Positions 1 to 8,482 of a stretch of DNA of 58,523 nt are shown one piece after another (within the stretch, counting starts at the first letter, position 1; each line of letters begins with the position of its first letter). Source of the DNA: Candidatus Woesearchaeota archaeon. Its GTDB lineage: Archaea > Nanobdellota > Nanobdellia > Woesearchaeales > JACPBV01. The DNA is taken from positions 1 through 58,523 of the forward strand of contig JAHWIN010000031.1 in assembly GCA_019322475.1 (NCBI GenBank). Direction: 5' to 3'. Below the pieces are notes generated by a model. The model ran no database searches. It saw nothing but the letters and a program-made list of their open reading frames with translations, and was not told the DNA's origin. The translations under genes and the position numbers were made by a program.

Positions 1-885
1 CTTAATGGTGCATATTTTATTACTTTTTCCTGCAGTATACAACCCACCATCAGATATATTTATCCTATATCCTATTTTTTCAAGGAATTCGCATAGGCGA
101 TCGCAATTTTCCTCGGTATGCATCCCTATGAACCCGTTTTTTGCCATATCTCCTGCCAAGGTTTCCAATAATGATTCCAGGCCAAGGCCATTATTGCCTT
201 CCCGCCTATCAAGCTCTTTTACTACGCTTAGTTTTGGGAAAGGGATGTGGAGAAAGAACCCTTTTAGGAGATGGTCCAGGTATTTTGCTACACTCATAAG
301 ATGGTAGTCCTGTATCCAAACAATATCTTCCTTACCTGGCCTTAAAGCTTCTATCTCTTCTGCAAATATTTCATTTACTTTCAGGTAGTTTGTGTAATCT
401 CCATGAAACCTTTGAGGTATTGGGAAAAACTCGCTTTGATTGATCTTATCTGAGATCATATGGAATGTTGGCCATAAAATTCCATTATCAACATAATTAT
501 ATACGTGCTTATGGATATTTAGGTTATTAATCTGCTCATCAAAGAAGATGAATTTTTCCCTTATTATATTCCCATTATCTTTTATCTCGAGAAGCCCATC
601 ATCGATGCTGATAGACTGCTTTCTGCTTGGGTTATTTATCTGACTGAATAATTTATTATATTCTCCATCTATGACAGCTCGGTTGGCATCCCCCATTGAA
701 GCTACTAACCAGAGGGGAGGTTTACTTAGGCTGAGGTAAGATGGGTTTATGCCCATCATAGCAAGTGCGAGTCCCCCTTTGCTGTGTTTAAGCTCAAGCT
801 TTCCTTCCTTTATTCCTTCCTCTAGGTTAATTATGTCCTCTAAACTGAAACCTATCGGTCCCCTGTTTGATATTACATATAACAT
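1..885 (-). CDS. otsA: Trehalose-6-phosphate synthase-like (GT20), 5' part only
   Basis: An open frame reads leftward from ATG at 885 and leaves the window with no stop, giving 295 codons. The translation starts MLYVISNRGP, the usual N-terminus of GT20 trehalose-6-phosphate synthases. It carries VWIQDYHLM near residues 189-197 and FFLHIPFP near 208-216, the acceptor-side signatures of OtsA. YTNYLKVNEIFAEEI lies just upstream. These enzymes join UDP-glucose (or another NDP-glucose) to glucose-6-phosphate. OtsA proteins are about 470 residues, so the donor-binding C-terminal half lies outside. Trehalose would be an osmolyte or thermoprotectant. I am fairly sure of the family and less sure of the exact sugar product. 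Confidence 0.85.
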   Translation of the reverse strand, partial: MLYVISNRGPIGFSLEDIINLEEGIKEGKLELKHSKGGLALAMMGINPSYLSLSKPPLWLVASMGDANRAVIDGEYNKLFSQINNPSRKQSISIDDGLLEIKDNGNIIREKFIFFDEQINNLNIHKHVYNYVDNGILWPTFHMISDKINQSEFFPIPQRFHGDYTNYLKVNEIFAEEIEALRPGKEDIVWIQDYHLMSVAKYLDHLLKGFFLHIPFPKLSVVKELDRREGNNGLGLESLLETLAGDMAKNGFIGMHTEENCDRLCEFLEKIGYRINISDGGLYTAGKSNKICTIK

Positions 886-988
886 ACTCGTCTTTACATT
901 CTCTCCTGAAGGTATGATTACAATATAGGCCAAAAGAAATACCTAAATTTGTCAATTTTTCCTATGATTTAGTCTGTTTAATAATGAT

Positions 989-1005
989 ATAAAGATTATC
1001 TTTAT
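989..1005. promoter_or_regulatory. Palindrome in a divergent promoter region
   Basis: Perfect 8-bp inverted repeat (ATAAAGAT, one central base, ATCTTTAT) followed by eight T residues. It lies about 100 bp before the otsA-like start and 180 bp before purP. A dimeric regulator site is possible; this is inference from symmetry only. Confidence 0.35.
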
Positions 1006-1157
1006 TTTTTTTGTAGAAAGAGGTAAATTTGGCTATAAAAGTAAAATATTACAAAAATTTATTTGGGTTTAGCTTAAGCCTCAGGTTTGATGATCTTGCT
1101 TTTGGCTTTTGAGGCCCTAAATCTTGTGCTGCCACTGAATTTTTCAAAACAAAAAGA

Positions 1158-1165
1158 TTTATAAA
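1158..1165 (+). promoter_or_regulatory. TATA box for purP
   Basis: TTTATAAA lies 22 bp before the ATG at 1187, preceded by an A-rich stretch like a BRE. With archaeal spacing, transcription would start at or next to the ATG, so the mRNA is probably leaderless. The same arrangement recurs before many first genes in this window. Confidence 0.6.
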
Positions 1166-1186
1166 GCTGAATGACTAACATATTTC

Positions 1187-2209
1187 ATGGTGGTAAATAA
1201 GCATTATAAGATAGCTACCTTGGGGTCTCATTCTGCGCTTCAGATACTTAAAGGAGCGAAGCAGGAAGGTTTTTCTACAATATGCATCTGCATAGAAGGA
1301 AGGGATAAGCCTTACAGGCAGTTCACTGTTGCAGATAAGATAATTACCATAAAAAACTACAATGAGCTTAAGGGGCTGCAGGACCAGCTTATAGCAGAGA
1401 ACGCCATCCTTATCCCCCACGCCTCTTTTATAACCTACATGGGCTTTGAGGCTATCGAGAAGCTAAGGGTTCCTTATTTTGGCAATAAAAATATACTGAA
1501 GTGGGAGTCAGACAGGAGCCTTGAGAGAAAATGGCTTAAACAGGCAGGGCTTAATCTTCCTAAGATATTCAGAAAGCCTGAGGACATAAACAAGCCGGTC
1601 ATAGTCAAGTTCCATGGAGCTGACGGAGGAAAAGGCTATTTTCTTGCAAAGAACTACAGGGATTTCCAGAAGAAGATCAAGCTTCACCCAGATAAGGGGT
1701 ATGTCATACAGGAATATATCCTGGGGGTCCATATGTATGCCCATTATTTTCATTCTCCCCTTACAGGAGAGACAGAGCTTATGGGATTTGACAAGAGGTA
1801 TGAGAGCAACGTTGACAGCTTAGGAAGGATATCTGCAAGGGACCAGATGGCGCTTCCGAAGGAGCAGGTTGATCCGAGCTATGTCATAGTGGGGAACATG
1901 CCTGTTGTCGTCAGAGAATCATTTCTTCATAGGTATATAGAAAAAGGGGAGAATGTGGTGAAGGTAAGCAAGGGCATAGCTCCGCCAGGGCTTTTCGGAC
2001 CTTTTTGCCTTGAGACGATAATGACCCCTGAAGAGGACATAATAACCTTTGAGATCTCGGCAAGGATAGTTGCCGGGACAAACCCTTATGTAAACGGCTC
2101 TCCTTATACGTGGCTTAAGTATGATGAGCCTATGTCAACCGGCAGAAGGATAGCCCGGGAGATAAAGACAGCTATAGAGCAGGATAAGCTTGGCAAGGTG
2201 CTTTGTTAA
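1187..2209 (+). CDS. purP: PurP, formate-dependent AICAR formyl-ligase (FAICAR synthetase)
   Basis: 340 residues, the normal length of archaeal PurP. The enzyme makes FAICAR from AICAR, formate and ATP, replacing the folate-dependent transformylase in late IMP synthesis. The N-terminal LGSHSALQILKGAK, the ATP-grasp loop GADGGKGYF near residues 144-152, and the C-terminal block with SARIVAGTN, GSPYTW and the GRRIAREIK end all match the family. It is the first gene of a pair: its TAA at 2207-2209 lies one base before the ATG of the second PurP-like gene. This copy keeps the catalytic loops and is probably the active enzyme. Confidence 0.93.
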   Translation: MVVNKHYKIATLGSHSALQILKGAKQEGFSTICICIEGRDKPYRQFTVADKIITIKNYNELKGLQDQLIAENAILIPHASFITYMGFEAIEKLRVPYFGNKNILKWESDRSLERKWLKQAGLNLPKIFRKPEDINKPVIVKFHGADGGKGYFLAKNYRDFQKKIKLHPDKGYVIQEYILGVHMYAHYFHSPLTGETELMGFDKRYESNVDSLGRISARDQMALPKEQVDPSYVIVGNMPVVVRESFLHRYIEKGENVVKVSKGIAPPGLFGPFCLETIMTPEEDIITFEISARIVAGTNPYVNGSPYTWLKYDEPMSTGRRIAREIKTAIEQDKLGKVLC

Positions 2210-2210
2210 G

Positions 2211-3530
2211 ATGGCCAAGAAAAAAAAGATGATAAAAAGGAAGAAAAGGGTAATAAGGAGGCCAAAGGCAAGAAAAAGATCATTTAACAGATTCTTTAAG
2301 GGTGTGGAGATAGAGATAAACAAGGTCAAGGAACGAGCAGAGAAAAAGGAACCTTTTGTTTTTGACGCTCTTGAGGAGATAAAGGAAAAGGTCCTTAAGA
2401 TAAAGCCTTCAACCAGGATATTAAGCGTGCTGGAGAGCTATGATAAGTCTGACATAACGATAGGCGCTTTGGGAGGGCATTCTGCATTGGACGTATGCAG
2501 AGGAGCCAAGAAGCTTGGATTCAGGACATTGGCAGTCTGCCAGAGAGGGAGGGAGCAGACCTATGCCAAATACTATAAGGCAAGGAATGACGGGAGAGGA
2601 ATAATAGACGAGATAATACTTGTCGATAAGTTTAAGGACATAGTCAAAAAAGAGGTGCAGGAAAAGCTCAGGAAACTGAACACCATCTTTATCCATAACA
2701 GGTATTTCTGGGTGTATTGCGACTTTAAGGATATAGAAAAAAGGTTTAAGGTTCCTATATACGGGACAAGGACCATGGTGAAGCTTGAGGAAAGGGATGT
2801 CCCTAAGAACCAGTATTATCTTCTGAAGAAGGCAGGGATAAGGATACCTAAGATATTCAGGAGCCCTAAAGAGATTGATAGGTTAGCTATCGTCAAGGTT
2901 GCAGAGGCGGCAAGGGGCTATGAAAGGGCGTTCTTCTTCTGCAATGATGGGGAGAGCTATAAGAGGAAATCTGCGGATATGATAGCAAAGAAGATAATAA
3001 CAGCTGAGGCGCTGAAGAAGGCTGTTATAGAGGAGTATATCGTAGGCGCCCAGGTCAACTTCAATTATTTCTACAGCCCGCTGACAGAGGAGCTGGAGCT
3101 TATGGGGACTGACACAAGAAGGCAGACGAACCTTGACGGGCTGCTGAGGCTGCCTGCTGACGTTCAGCTTGAGGCCCTGAAATACCTTAAGCCAAAGCTT
3201 GTGGAGACAGGGCATATAGCTGTTACGACAAAGGAAAGCATACTGGAGAAGATATTCAGGATAGGGGAGCAGTTTGTAGAGACGTGCAAGAAAGAGCATC
3301 CTCCCGGGATAATAGGGCCTTTTGCCCTGCAGGGAGCGGTTGCAGCAGAGGATGGGAAAGAAGAACTGGTAATATTTGATGTTTCTATGAGAATACCCGG
3401 CTCTCCGGGAACAATATCTACGCCTTATTCAGGCTATCTGCATCATGAACCTGTCTCTTATGGCGAAAGGATCGCTATGGAGATAAAGAAAGCTATAGAG
3501 GAAGACAGGCTTGAGTGGATCTGCACCTAG
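2211..3530 (+). CDS. Divergent PurP paralogue with basic N-terminal extension
   Basis: About 439 residues from ATG 2211 (an in-frame codon at 2190 also exists, but 2211 sits just after the purP stop). The first 55 or so residues are rich in Lys/Arg, followed by a PurP-like body beginning ITIGALGGHSALDVCRGAK. The family glycine loop GAxGGxGYF is replaced by AARGYERAFFF, and the SARIVAGTN-type block by SMRIPGSPGT. ATP or formate binding is therefore probably altered. Paired PurP paralogues are known in other archaea. This one could be a partner subunit or act on a different substrate; I infer a non-canonical role. It is cotranscribed with purP. Confidence 0.8.
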   Translation: MAKKKKMIKRKKRVIRRPKARKRSFNRFFKGVEIEINKVKERAEKKEPFVFDALEEIKEKVLKIKPSTRILSVLESYDKSDITIGALGGHSALDVCRGAKKLGFRTLAVCQRGREQTYAKYYKARNDGRGIIDEIILVDKFKDIVKKEVQEKLRKLNTIFIHNRYFWVYCDFKDIEKRFKVPIYGTRTMVKLEERDVPKNQYYLLKKAGIRIPKIFRSPKEIDRLAIVKVAEAARGYERAFFFCNDGESYKRKSADMIAKKIITAEALKKAVIEEYIVGAQVNFNYFYSPLTEELELMGTDTRRQTNLDGLLRLPADVQLEALKYLKPKLVETGHIAVTTKESILEKIFRIGEQFVETCKKEHPPGIIGPFALQGAVAAEDGKEELVIFDVSMRIPGSPGTISTPYSGYLHHEPVSYGERIAMEIKKAIEEDRLEWICT

Positions 3531-3629
3531 CATCTATACGGGGGACAGGCTTTTCATAGAAAGTTATGGATCGTGGCATAGCCTTATCGGGCTTTTCCGT
3601 ATATTGAGCATATTTGGGGGTGCTGCAGG

Positions 3630-4571
3630 ATGGACGTAAAAAAATTTATAGAAGAAAAAACAAAGGAGATAAAGGAAGCTGTAGGGGATGATACAGCAGT
3701 CAATGCATTATCCGGGGGGGTTGACAGCTCTGTGGTTGCAATACTTGCCCATAAGGCTTTGGGAAGCAAGCTTAAGAACATATTTCTTGATACAGGGATG
3801 ATGAGGCAGGGCGAGCCTGAAACCATAAAAGAGAGCTTTGATAAGATAGGCATAGATGTTGAGGTCAAGGATGTTTCTGAAAGGTTTTTCGATGCGCTTA
3901 AGGGGGAGGAGGACGGAGAAGAGAAAAGGAAGATATTCAGGGACACCTTCTATAAGGTTTTAGGGGAGATAGTCAAGGAGACCGGGGCAAGATGCCTTTT
4001 GCAGGGAACGATAAAGCCGGATGTGGAAGAGACAAAGGCAGGGGTAAAGACCCAGCATAACATACTTTCCCAGATAGGCATAGACCCTGAGGAGCAGTAC
4101 GGGTTTAAGACTGTAGAGCCGCTTATCGATCTTGTCAAATGGGAGGTCAGGGAAGTGGGAAAGGAGCTTGGGCTTCCTGAGACAAGGTTCAATACCATGC
4201 CTTTTTTAGGGCCGGGGCTTACAGGAAGGGTCATAGGAGAGATTACAAGGGATAGGGTAGAGATAGTAAGAAAAGCCAACAATATAGCTGAAGAGGAGCT
4301 GATGCCCCTGAAGCCTTTCCAGTGCCTTGCTGTACTTTTTAAGGACAAGGCGACGATGAAAGGCGAGGAGAATGCACAAGGGAGGAATTACGGAAACATA
4401 ATAGCTGTAAGGTGTGTTGAGAGCAAGGATGCCAGGACAGCAGAGATAACTGAGATCCCTTATGATGTTCTTAAGAGGATAACTGACAGGATGACCTCAG
4501 AGATACCTTCTGTCACAAAGGTCGTCTATGATATGACGCCGAAGCCGCCCAGCACGATAGAATATATCTAG
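3630..4571 (+). CDS. guaAb: GMP synthase, ATP-pyrophosphatase subunit B
   Basis: 313 residues, the full length of the archaeal stand-alone GMP synthase ATPase subunit. It adenylylates XMP and uses ammonia to form GMP. The PP-loop SGGVDSSV is near residues 28-35, followed by FLDTGMMR. The protein ends KPPSTIEYI, like the conserved C-terminus that binds XMP. Bacterial GuaA carries a fused glutaminase; archaea use a separate subunit A. The only subunit A-like gene in the window, at 17172, lacks the nucleophile Cys. The stop overlaps the stop of the convergent purF by 4 bp (CTAG). Confidence 0.95.
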   Translation: MDVKKFIEEKTKEIKEAVGDDTAVNALSGGVDSSVVAILAHKALGSKLKNIFLDTGMMRQGEPETIKESFDKIGIDVEVKDVSERFFDALKGEEDGEEKRKIFRDTFYKVLGEIVKETGARCLLQGTIKPDVEETKAGVKTQHNILSQIGIDPEEQYGFKTVEPLIDLVKWEVREVGKELGLPETRFNTMPFLGPGLTGRVIGEITRDRVEIVRKANNIAEEELMPLKPFQCLAVLFKDKATMKGEENAQGRNYGNIIAVRCVESKDARTAEITEIPYDVLKRITDRMTSEIPSVTKVVYDMTPKPPSTIEYI

Positions 4572-6100
4572 GATTCGTAGCTTCTTTTTGTTTTTTTTCC
4601 TGACCTGAAATCTTTCAGTGTCCTGCAATAGGTGGCTCTGCCGCAAGGAGTGGGGTATTTTCCTGTCAAGCACCCCATACATAGGTCCTTTTTTGGAAGG
4701 CCTATGCTTTTCACCAATCCCGGAATGTCCTGGTAGATCAGGGAATCCGCTTCAAGGTCCCTGCTTATCTTTCTTAAGACCTTTTCTGATGTCTTTTCAG
4801 GATCCAGCTCTTTTTCATACTGGGGAAGCAACAGTTCTTTTACTGTTGACATGTCGATGCCATAGAAGCAGGGCGCTTTTATCGGAGGGCAGGTTACCCT
4901 TACATGGACCTCTTTTGCCCTCCCTATATGCTTCAGGTACCTTACGATCTGCCTTGATGTCGTTCCCCTTACGAGGCTGTCATCGACCAAGAGGACCTTT
5001 TTTCCTTTTAGGATCTCTTTCACTACAGTGTATTTGTTTGCGACCCTGTCTTTTCTTTTTTCCCCTTCGATAAATGTCCTTCCTACAAACCTGTTCCTTA
5101 TCAGGCCTTCCATAGACGGGATGCCAAGCTCGTAGGCGTATGCGTCTCCTGCTGCTTTTGCAGTGTCGGGGACAGGGACCACTATATGGTCTTTAGAGAT
5201 ATTCTCCTTTTCCAGCTTAGCCAGCTCTTTTCCCAGCTTTGTCCTTGCTACATATACAGACCTTCCGTCAAGGACAGAGCCTACGTTAGAGAAATATACC
5301 CATTCAAACATGCAGTGGGCTTTTCTTTTCGGCCTGCTGAACCTTTCTATCCTTATGTTTCCGTCCTCTGAGCTTATGAGCTTTCCAGGCTCAAGATGCC
5401 TGAAGTTATGCAGCCCTATATTTGTCAAAGCATTGCTTTCAGATGCTGCAAAAAGGTTTCCGTCCCTTACGGCATAGCATAACGGCCTGAACCCTAGCGG
5501 ATCCCTGCAGACAGCCAGGTCGCCATAAGCGTTTATGAAGTTGATGTTATAGGCTCCGTCGAATTTTCTGGAAAGGCTGCTGAAGACATTTGATATGTCC
5601 GGCTTCTTGTGGCCTTTCAACTCCCTTGCAAGATAATGCATGATTATCTCTGTGTCATTGTTAAGGGTGAAATGGTATTCTGTCTTTTCTATCAATGACC
5701 TTCTTAATTCATTTAGGTTTACAAGGTTTCCGTTAAAGGAGAAGCTGAACCATTTCCACATCCTTCCGTGCTTTCTCTCAAAAGGCTGCGCGTAGCTTTT
5801 TTCGTTTATCCCGGAGGTTGCATACCTTACATGGCCTATCCCCTTATTCCCTGCAAATTTCCTGAACAGCTCCATGCTTCTCTGCATGTTGCTTGTCCTG
5901 AAGACCTCGTTTACAGTCCCTATATTCCGGTATGTGTTAAGGAGCTGGGGCCTTTTTTGGCTGAATGTCGTTATACCTGCTGAGAGCTGACCCCTGTTCT
6001 GGAGGTTAAGAAGAAGCCTATAAAGGTAAAATAAAGCCTTGCTTTCCTTTTTTAGGGAGACTGCGGCAATCCCGCACTCCTCTTTTATTTCACCACTCAC
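4568..6100 (-). CDS. purF: Amidophosphoribosyltransferase PurF
   Basis: 510 residues. It catalyses the first step of purine synthesis: PRPP plus glutamine gives phosphoribosylamine. An 8-residue leader MSGEIKEE precedes the would-be N-terminal nucleophile Cys in CGIAAV, so processing is expected. Glutaminase blocks GHVRYATSG and NNDTEII are kept, though RGQESAG reads RGQLSAG and HNGN reads FNGN. The PRPP loop VDDSLVRGTTS lies near residues 367-380. C-terminal cysteines (LCMGCLTGKYPTPC) suggest the Fe-S cluster of the Bacillus-type enzyme. A TATA box at 6123-6130 suggests leaderless transcription. Convergent with guaAb. Confidence 0.95.
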   Translation of the reverse strand: MSGEIKEECGIAAVSLKKESKALFYLYRLLLNLQNRGQLSAGITTFSQKRPQLLNTYRNIGTVNEVFRTSNMQRSMELFRKFAGNKGIGHVRYATSGINEKSYAQPFERKHGRMWKWFSFSFNGNLVNLNELRRSLIEKTEYHFTLNNDTEIIMHYLARELKGHKKPDISNVFSSLSRKFDGAYNINFINAYGDLAVCRDPLGFRPLCYAVRDGNLFAASESNALTNIGLHNFRHLEPGKLISSEDGNIRIERFSRPKRKAHCMFEWVYFSNVGSVLDGRSVYVARTKLGKELAKLEKENISKDHIVVPVPDTAKAAGDAYAYELGIPSMEGLIRNRFVGRTFIEGEKRKDRVANKYTVVKEILKGKKVLLVDDSLVRGTTSRQIVRYLKHIGRAKEVHVRVTCPPIKAPCFYGIDMSTVKELLLPQYEKELDPEKTSEKVLRKISRDLEADSLIYQDIPGLVKSIGLPKKDLCMGCLTGKYPTPCGRATYCRTLKDFRSGKKTKRSYES

Positions 6101-6121
6101 ATCTGAGCATATTCTTATATA

Positions 6122-6130
6122 ATTTATAAA
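6122..6130 (-). promoter_or_regulatory. TATA box for purF
   Basis: On the minus strand TTTATAAATTATATA runs from 6130 downward, about 22 bp before the purF ATG at 6100. This fits a leaderless transcript. Confidence 0.5.
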
Positions 6131-6204
6131 TGTTTTGGATAGCCTGTGGGGATGTGCAGGTAAGGGGGCGGTTATCGAGACTGCAGCCTAACATGAGCTT
6201 AGCT

Positions 6205-6687
6205 TTAGGAAAGCCCCCATCCAGAATCAGAAAATTTCTTTTCTTTGAGCAGATTTTCTATCTCAGCCCTGATGCCTTTGACATCACCTTCATCAAGCGG
6301 CCTGAAATCCCTGTAATATTCAGGCTTTTCCTCCCTATGGGGAAAATAGCATGCCTGCCCATATTTGTGGGTCTTGGCGCTTTTGGCCCGGCCATAAAGA
6401 TGAATATGCAGATGAGAGCCTTCCGGCTTAAAAACAGTCCAGTTTCCATTATCCTGATAATTGATCCTTCCGATGTCGACACCACGGTCATTCATAACTT
6501 TAGCCATGGCTTGACCTGCAACGATAGTTAACCTCATAAGTTCAATAGCATGTTTAGGAGAAAGCTGCTGCCTGTCAAGAAGCCTGACTTTCGGATAGAT
6601 CTGGATGTGTCCGCCGTCCTCCCTGTCAATGTGGGGCTTTTCAACAGATTCTACGAAGAAATTTTTTGATTCATAGATCATTGCCAT
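6205..6687 (-). CDS. HIT-family hydrolase/transferase
   Basis: 160 residues with HLHIHLYG near residues 91-98, the HxHxH motif of histidine-triad proteins that hydrolyse or transfer nucleoside monophosphates. The N-terminal half holds the alternating strands and helix of the HIT fold (IQIYPKVRL, then RLTIVAGQAMAKVMN). The C-terminal 60 residues, PEYYRDFRPLDEGDVKG onward, are an extension I do not recognise. It sits between the two PurF genes, which suggests nucleotide salvage or clean-up, though the substrate cannot be told. Transcribed leftward from its own promoter; divergent from purF2. Confidence 0.82.
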   Translation of the reverse strand: MAMIYESKNFFVESVEKPHIDREDGGHIQIYPKVRLLDRQQLSPKHAIELMRLTIVAGQAMAKVMNDRGVDIGRINYQDNGNWTVFKPEGSHLHIHLYGRAKSAKTHKYGQACYFPHREEKPEYYRDFRPLDEGDVKGIRAEIENLLKEKKFSDSGWGLS

Positions 6688-6764
6688 ATAACTGATAAAC
6701 AGATACAGGTATAAAAAGTTTTGGGGGATTTTGTTAAGAGACCGGATTTCATATAACTAACCTA

Positions 6765-6807
6765 TACTAAAAGACAAAAATTTTTGAACAAATCTTGTCT
6801 TTTAGTA
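6765..6807. repeat. Inverted repeat 1 (13-bp perfect arms)
   Basis: TACTAAAAGACAA at 6765-6777 pairs perfectly with TTGTCTTTTAGTA at 6795-6807 around a 17-nt AT-rich loop. It is followed after three bases by a second inverted repeat. An operator, an RNA hairpin or a mobile-element end are all possible. Confidence 0.7.
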
Positions 6808-6810
6808 ATA

Positions 6811-6854
6811 AGCAAGTGACCTATAATATTGTATAAAAATTTGTGTCACTTGCT
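6811..6854. repeat. Inverted repeat 2 (10-bp perfect arms)
   Basis: AGCAAGTGAC at 6811-6820 pairs with GTCACTTGCT at 6845-6854 around a 24-nt loop. The loop holds AAAAATTTGT, resembling AATTTTTG in the loop of the neighbouring repeat. The tandem spacing suggests they act together. Confidence 0.65.
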
Positions 6855-7006
6855 ATAACTTTTTTAACGAACCTCTTTGCAAACGGAAAGCCATCTCATT
6901 TTTGCTGCTTCTTTTTTCCAGGGTGATCTTTTAGCTGCTTATTCACTACTCAACCGGTTTAATAAACTTTAAATAAGGGCTTGTTTCCGTCTTTTCTGAT
7001 CTTTTG

Positions 7007-8443
7007 ATGAGCGGAATATTCGGGGTCGTAAGCGGCGATAACTGTATCTTTACTTTGTATTACGGGATAGATTACCACAGCCACCTCGGTACAGAGTACG
7101 GGGGGATAGCGTTTATCGATGAGGACGGAAAGCCTGTGAAGAAGATCCACACCATATCCAATTCCCAGTTCAAGTCCAAGTTCTATTCGGGCTCTTCTGA
7201 AATAAAAAGCGGGAAGGGGATAGGGGTAATATCAGACAAGGATCCCCAGCCGTTGAGCTTTGAAAGCAGGTTTGGGCCTTTTGCTGTCTGCTGTGCAGGC
7301 CTACTTACCAACAAGGGCCAGCTGGTAAACGAGCTCATAAAGAAAGGGGTGCCTTTCAGCGAGGTGGTGCACGGCGAGATAAACACAACCGAGCTTATCG
7401 CCAGCCTTATAAACCAGGGGGATTCTATAGTTGACGGCATAGAGAAGATGCAGGCCAGGATAAGGGGGTCTATCTCTTTGCTTCTGCTGACCAAGGAAGG
7501 GATCTACGCTGCAAGGGACAAGAATGGGGTTACGCCTTTGGTGATAGGGGAGAAGGAAGGAGAGGTTGCTGTTGCGAGCGAAACATGCAGCTTCCCCAAC
7601 CTGGGCTTTAAGATAAAGAAGTTCATAGGGCCAGGAGAGATAGTTTTCATAAGCGACAGGGGCGTAGAGATAAAAAAGGCAGGGAGGAAATGCAACAAGA
7701 TATGCACTTTTCTTTGGATATATACAGGGTTTCCTGCCTCTTCCTATGAAGGCGTAAATGTGGAGAAGGTAAGGGAAAACTGCGGGAGGTTTCTTGCAAA
7801 GAGGGATGATGCGGAGCCTGATGTCGTATCAGGAGTTCCGGAATCAGGGACTGCACATGCGATAGGCTATGCCATGGAATCAGGCAGGCCCTTCAGGAGA
7901 GTCCTGCTTAAATATACAGAGGGCTATGGGAGAAGCTATACCCCCCTTACACAGGAGGTCAGGGACAGGGTGGCCCTGATGAAGCTTATAGCTAATGAGT
8001 CTATCATAAAGGACAATAAGATAGTGCTGTGCGAGGACTCTATAGTGAGAGGGACGCAGCTGAAGAACTTTACTGTAACCAAGCTAAAGAATGCAGGGGC
8101 TAAAGAGATACACATAAGGTCGGCATGCCCTCCTCTGATGTTTCCCTGCATATACAACCTTTCCACAAGGAGCGTAAATGAGCTTGTCGCGAGAAAGGCG
8201 ATAAGATCCCTGGAAGGGAGGGACATTGAAGACGTTTCTGAATATCTTGACCAGAATTCTGAAAAATACAGGAAGATGGTGAGCTGGATCTCAGAGGACG
8301 TGGGAGCTACATCATTGAAATTCCAGTTTCTTGAGGATATGTTTGAGGCTATAGGAATACCTAAGGAGAAGCTTTGCACCTACTGCTGGACGGGCAAAGG
8401 CGTGCAGAAGAGCCTTGATTCTTTTGAGACTAAAAAACCTTAG
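7007..8443 (+). CDS. PurF-like protein with degraded glutaminase site
   Basis: 478 residues with PurF domain order: Ntn amidotransferase (1-230), then a phosphoribosyltransferase. ATG 7007 is chosen because it gives MSGIFGVV, aligned with the family start MCGIFGVV; an in-frame TTG lies 3 bp upstream. The nucleophile Cys is Ser here. The Gln-site block GHVRYSTxG reads GIGVISDKDPQPL, and the NGN block reads CCAGLLTN. The PRPP loop EDSIVRGTQ near residues 342-350 is intact apart from the first Asp being Glu. It probably cannot hydrolyse glutamine; it may use free ammonia, regulate PurF or bind another PRPP-derived ligand. Leaderless TATA at 6968. Confidence 0.85.
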   Translation: MSGIFGVVSGDNCIFTLYYGIDYHSHLGTEYGGIAFIDEDGKPVKKIHTISNSQFKSKFYSGSSEIKSGKGIGVISDKDPQPLSFESRFGPFAVCCAGLLTNKGQLVNELIKKGVPFSEVVHGEINTTELIASLINQGDSIVDGIEKMQARIRGSISLLLLTKEGIYAARDKNGVTPLVIGEKEGEVAVASETCSFPNLGFKIKKFIGPGEIVFISDRGVEIKKAGRKCNKICTFLWIYTGFPASSYEGVNVEKVRENCGRFLAKRDDAEPDVVSGVPESGTAHAIGYAMESGRPFRRVLLKYTEGYGRSYTPLTQEVRDRVALMKLIANESIIKDNKIVLCEDSIVRGTQLKNFTVTKLKNAGAKEIHIRSACPPLMFPCIYNLSTRSVNELVARKAIRSLEGRDIEDVSEYLDQNSEKYRKMVSWISEDVGATSLKFQFLEDMFEAIGIPKEKLCTYCWTGKGVQKSLDSFETKKP

Positions 8444-8482
8444 CTACAAACAGCTTCATAAATCGAGCATAAAGAACAAGCT

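Larger units (their letters stand above)
886..1186. other. Intergenic region between divergent otsA-like and purP genes
   Basis: No coding frame is convincing here. The stretch is AT-rich. It holds a 17-bp palindrome at 989-1005 (two 8-bp arms, ATAAAGAT/ATCTTTAT, around one base), followed directly by a T-run at 1005-1012. The right end carries the purP TATA box. Both flanking genes point outward, so this is a shared promoter region, and the palindrome could be an operator or a terminator-like hairpin. Confidence 0.5.
6688..7006. other. Divergent promoter region with two tandem hairpins
   Basis: No gene is seen in these 319 bases between the HIT gene (leftward) and the PurF-like gene (rightward). 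It contains two consecutive inverted repeats with AT-rich loops (6765-6807 and 6811-6854), listed separately, and near the right end a TATA-like TTTAAATA at 6968-6975 that would serve the PurF-like gene. The hairpins lie 80-160 bp from either start codon. Confidence 0.6.

Noticed and set aside
5..307. 100-codon plus-strand open frame at the left edge
   Set aside because: It is antisense to the clear GT20 gene read from 885 to the edge and shows no protein-like pattern.
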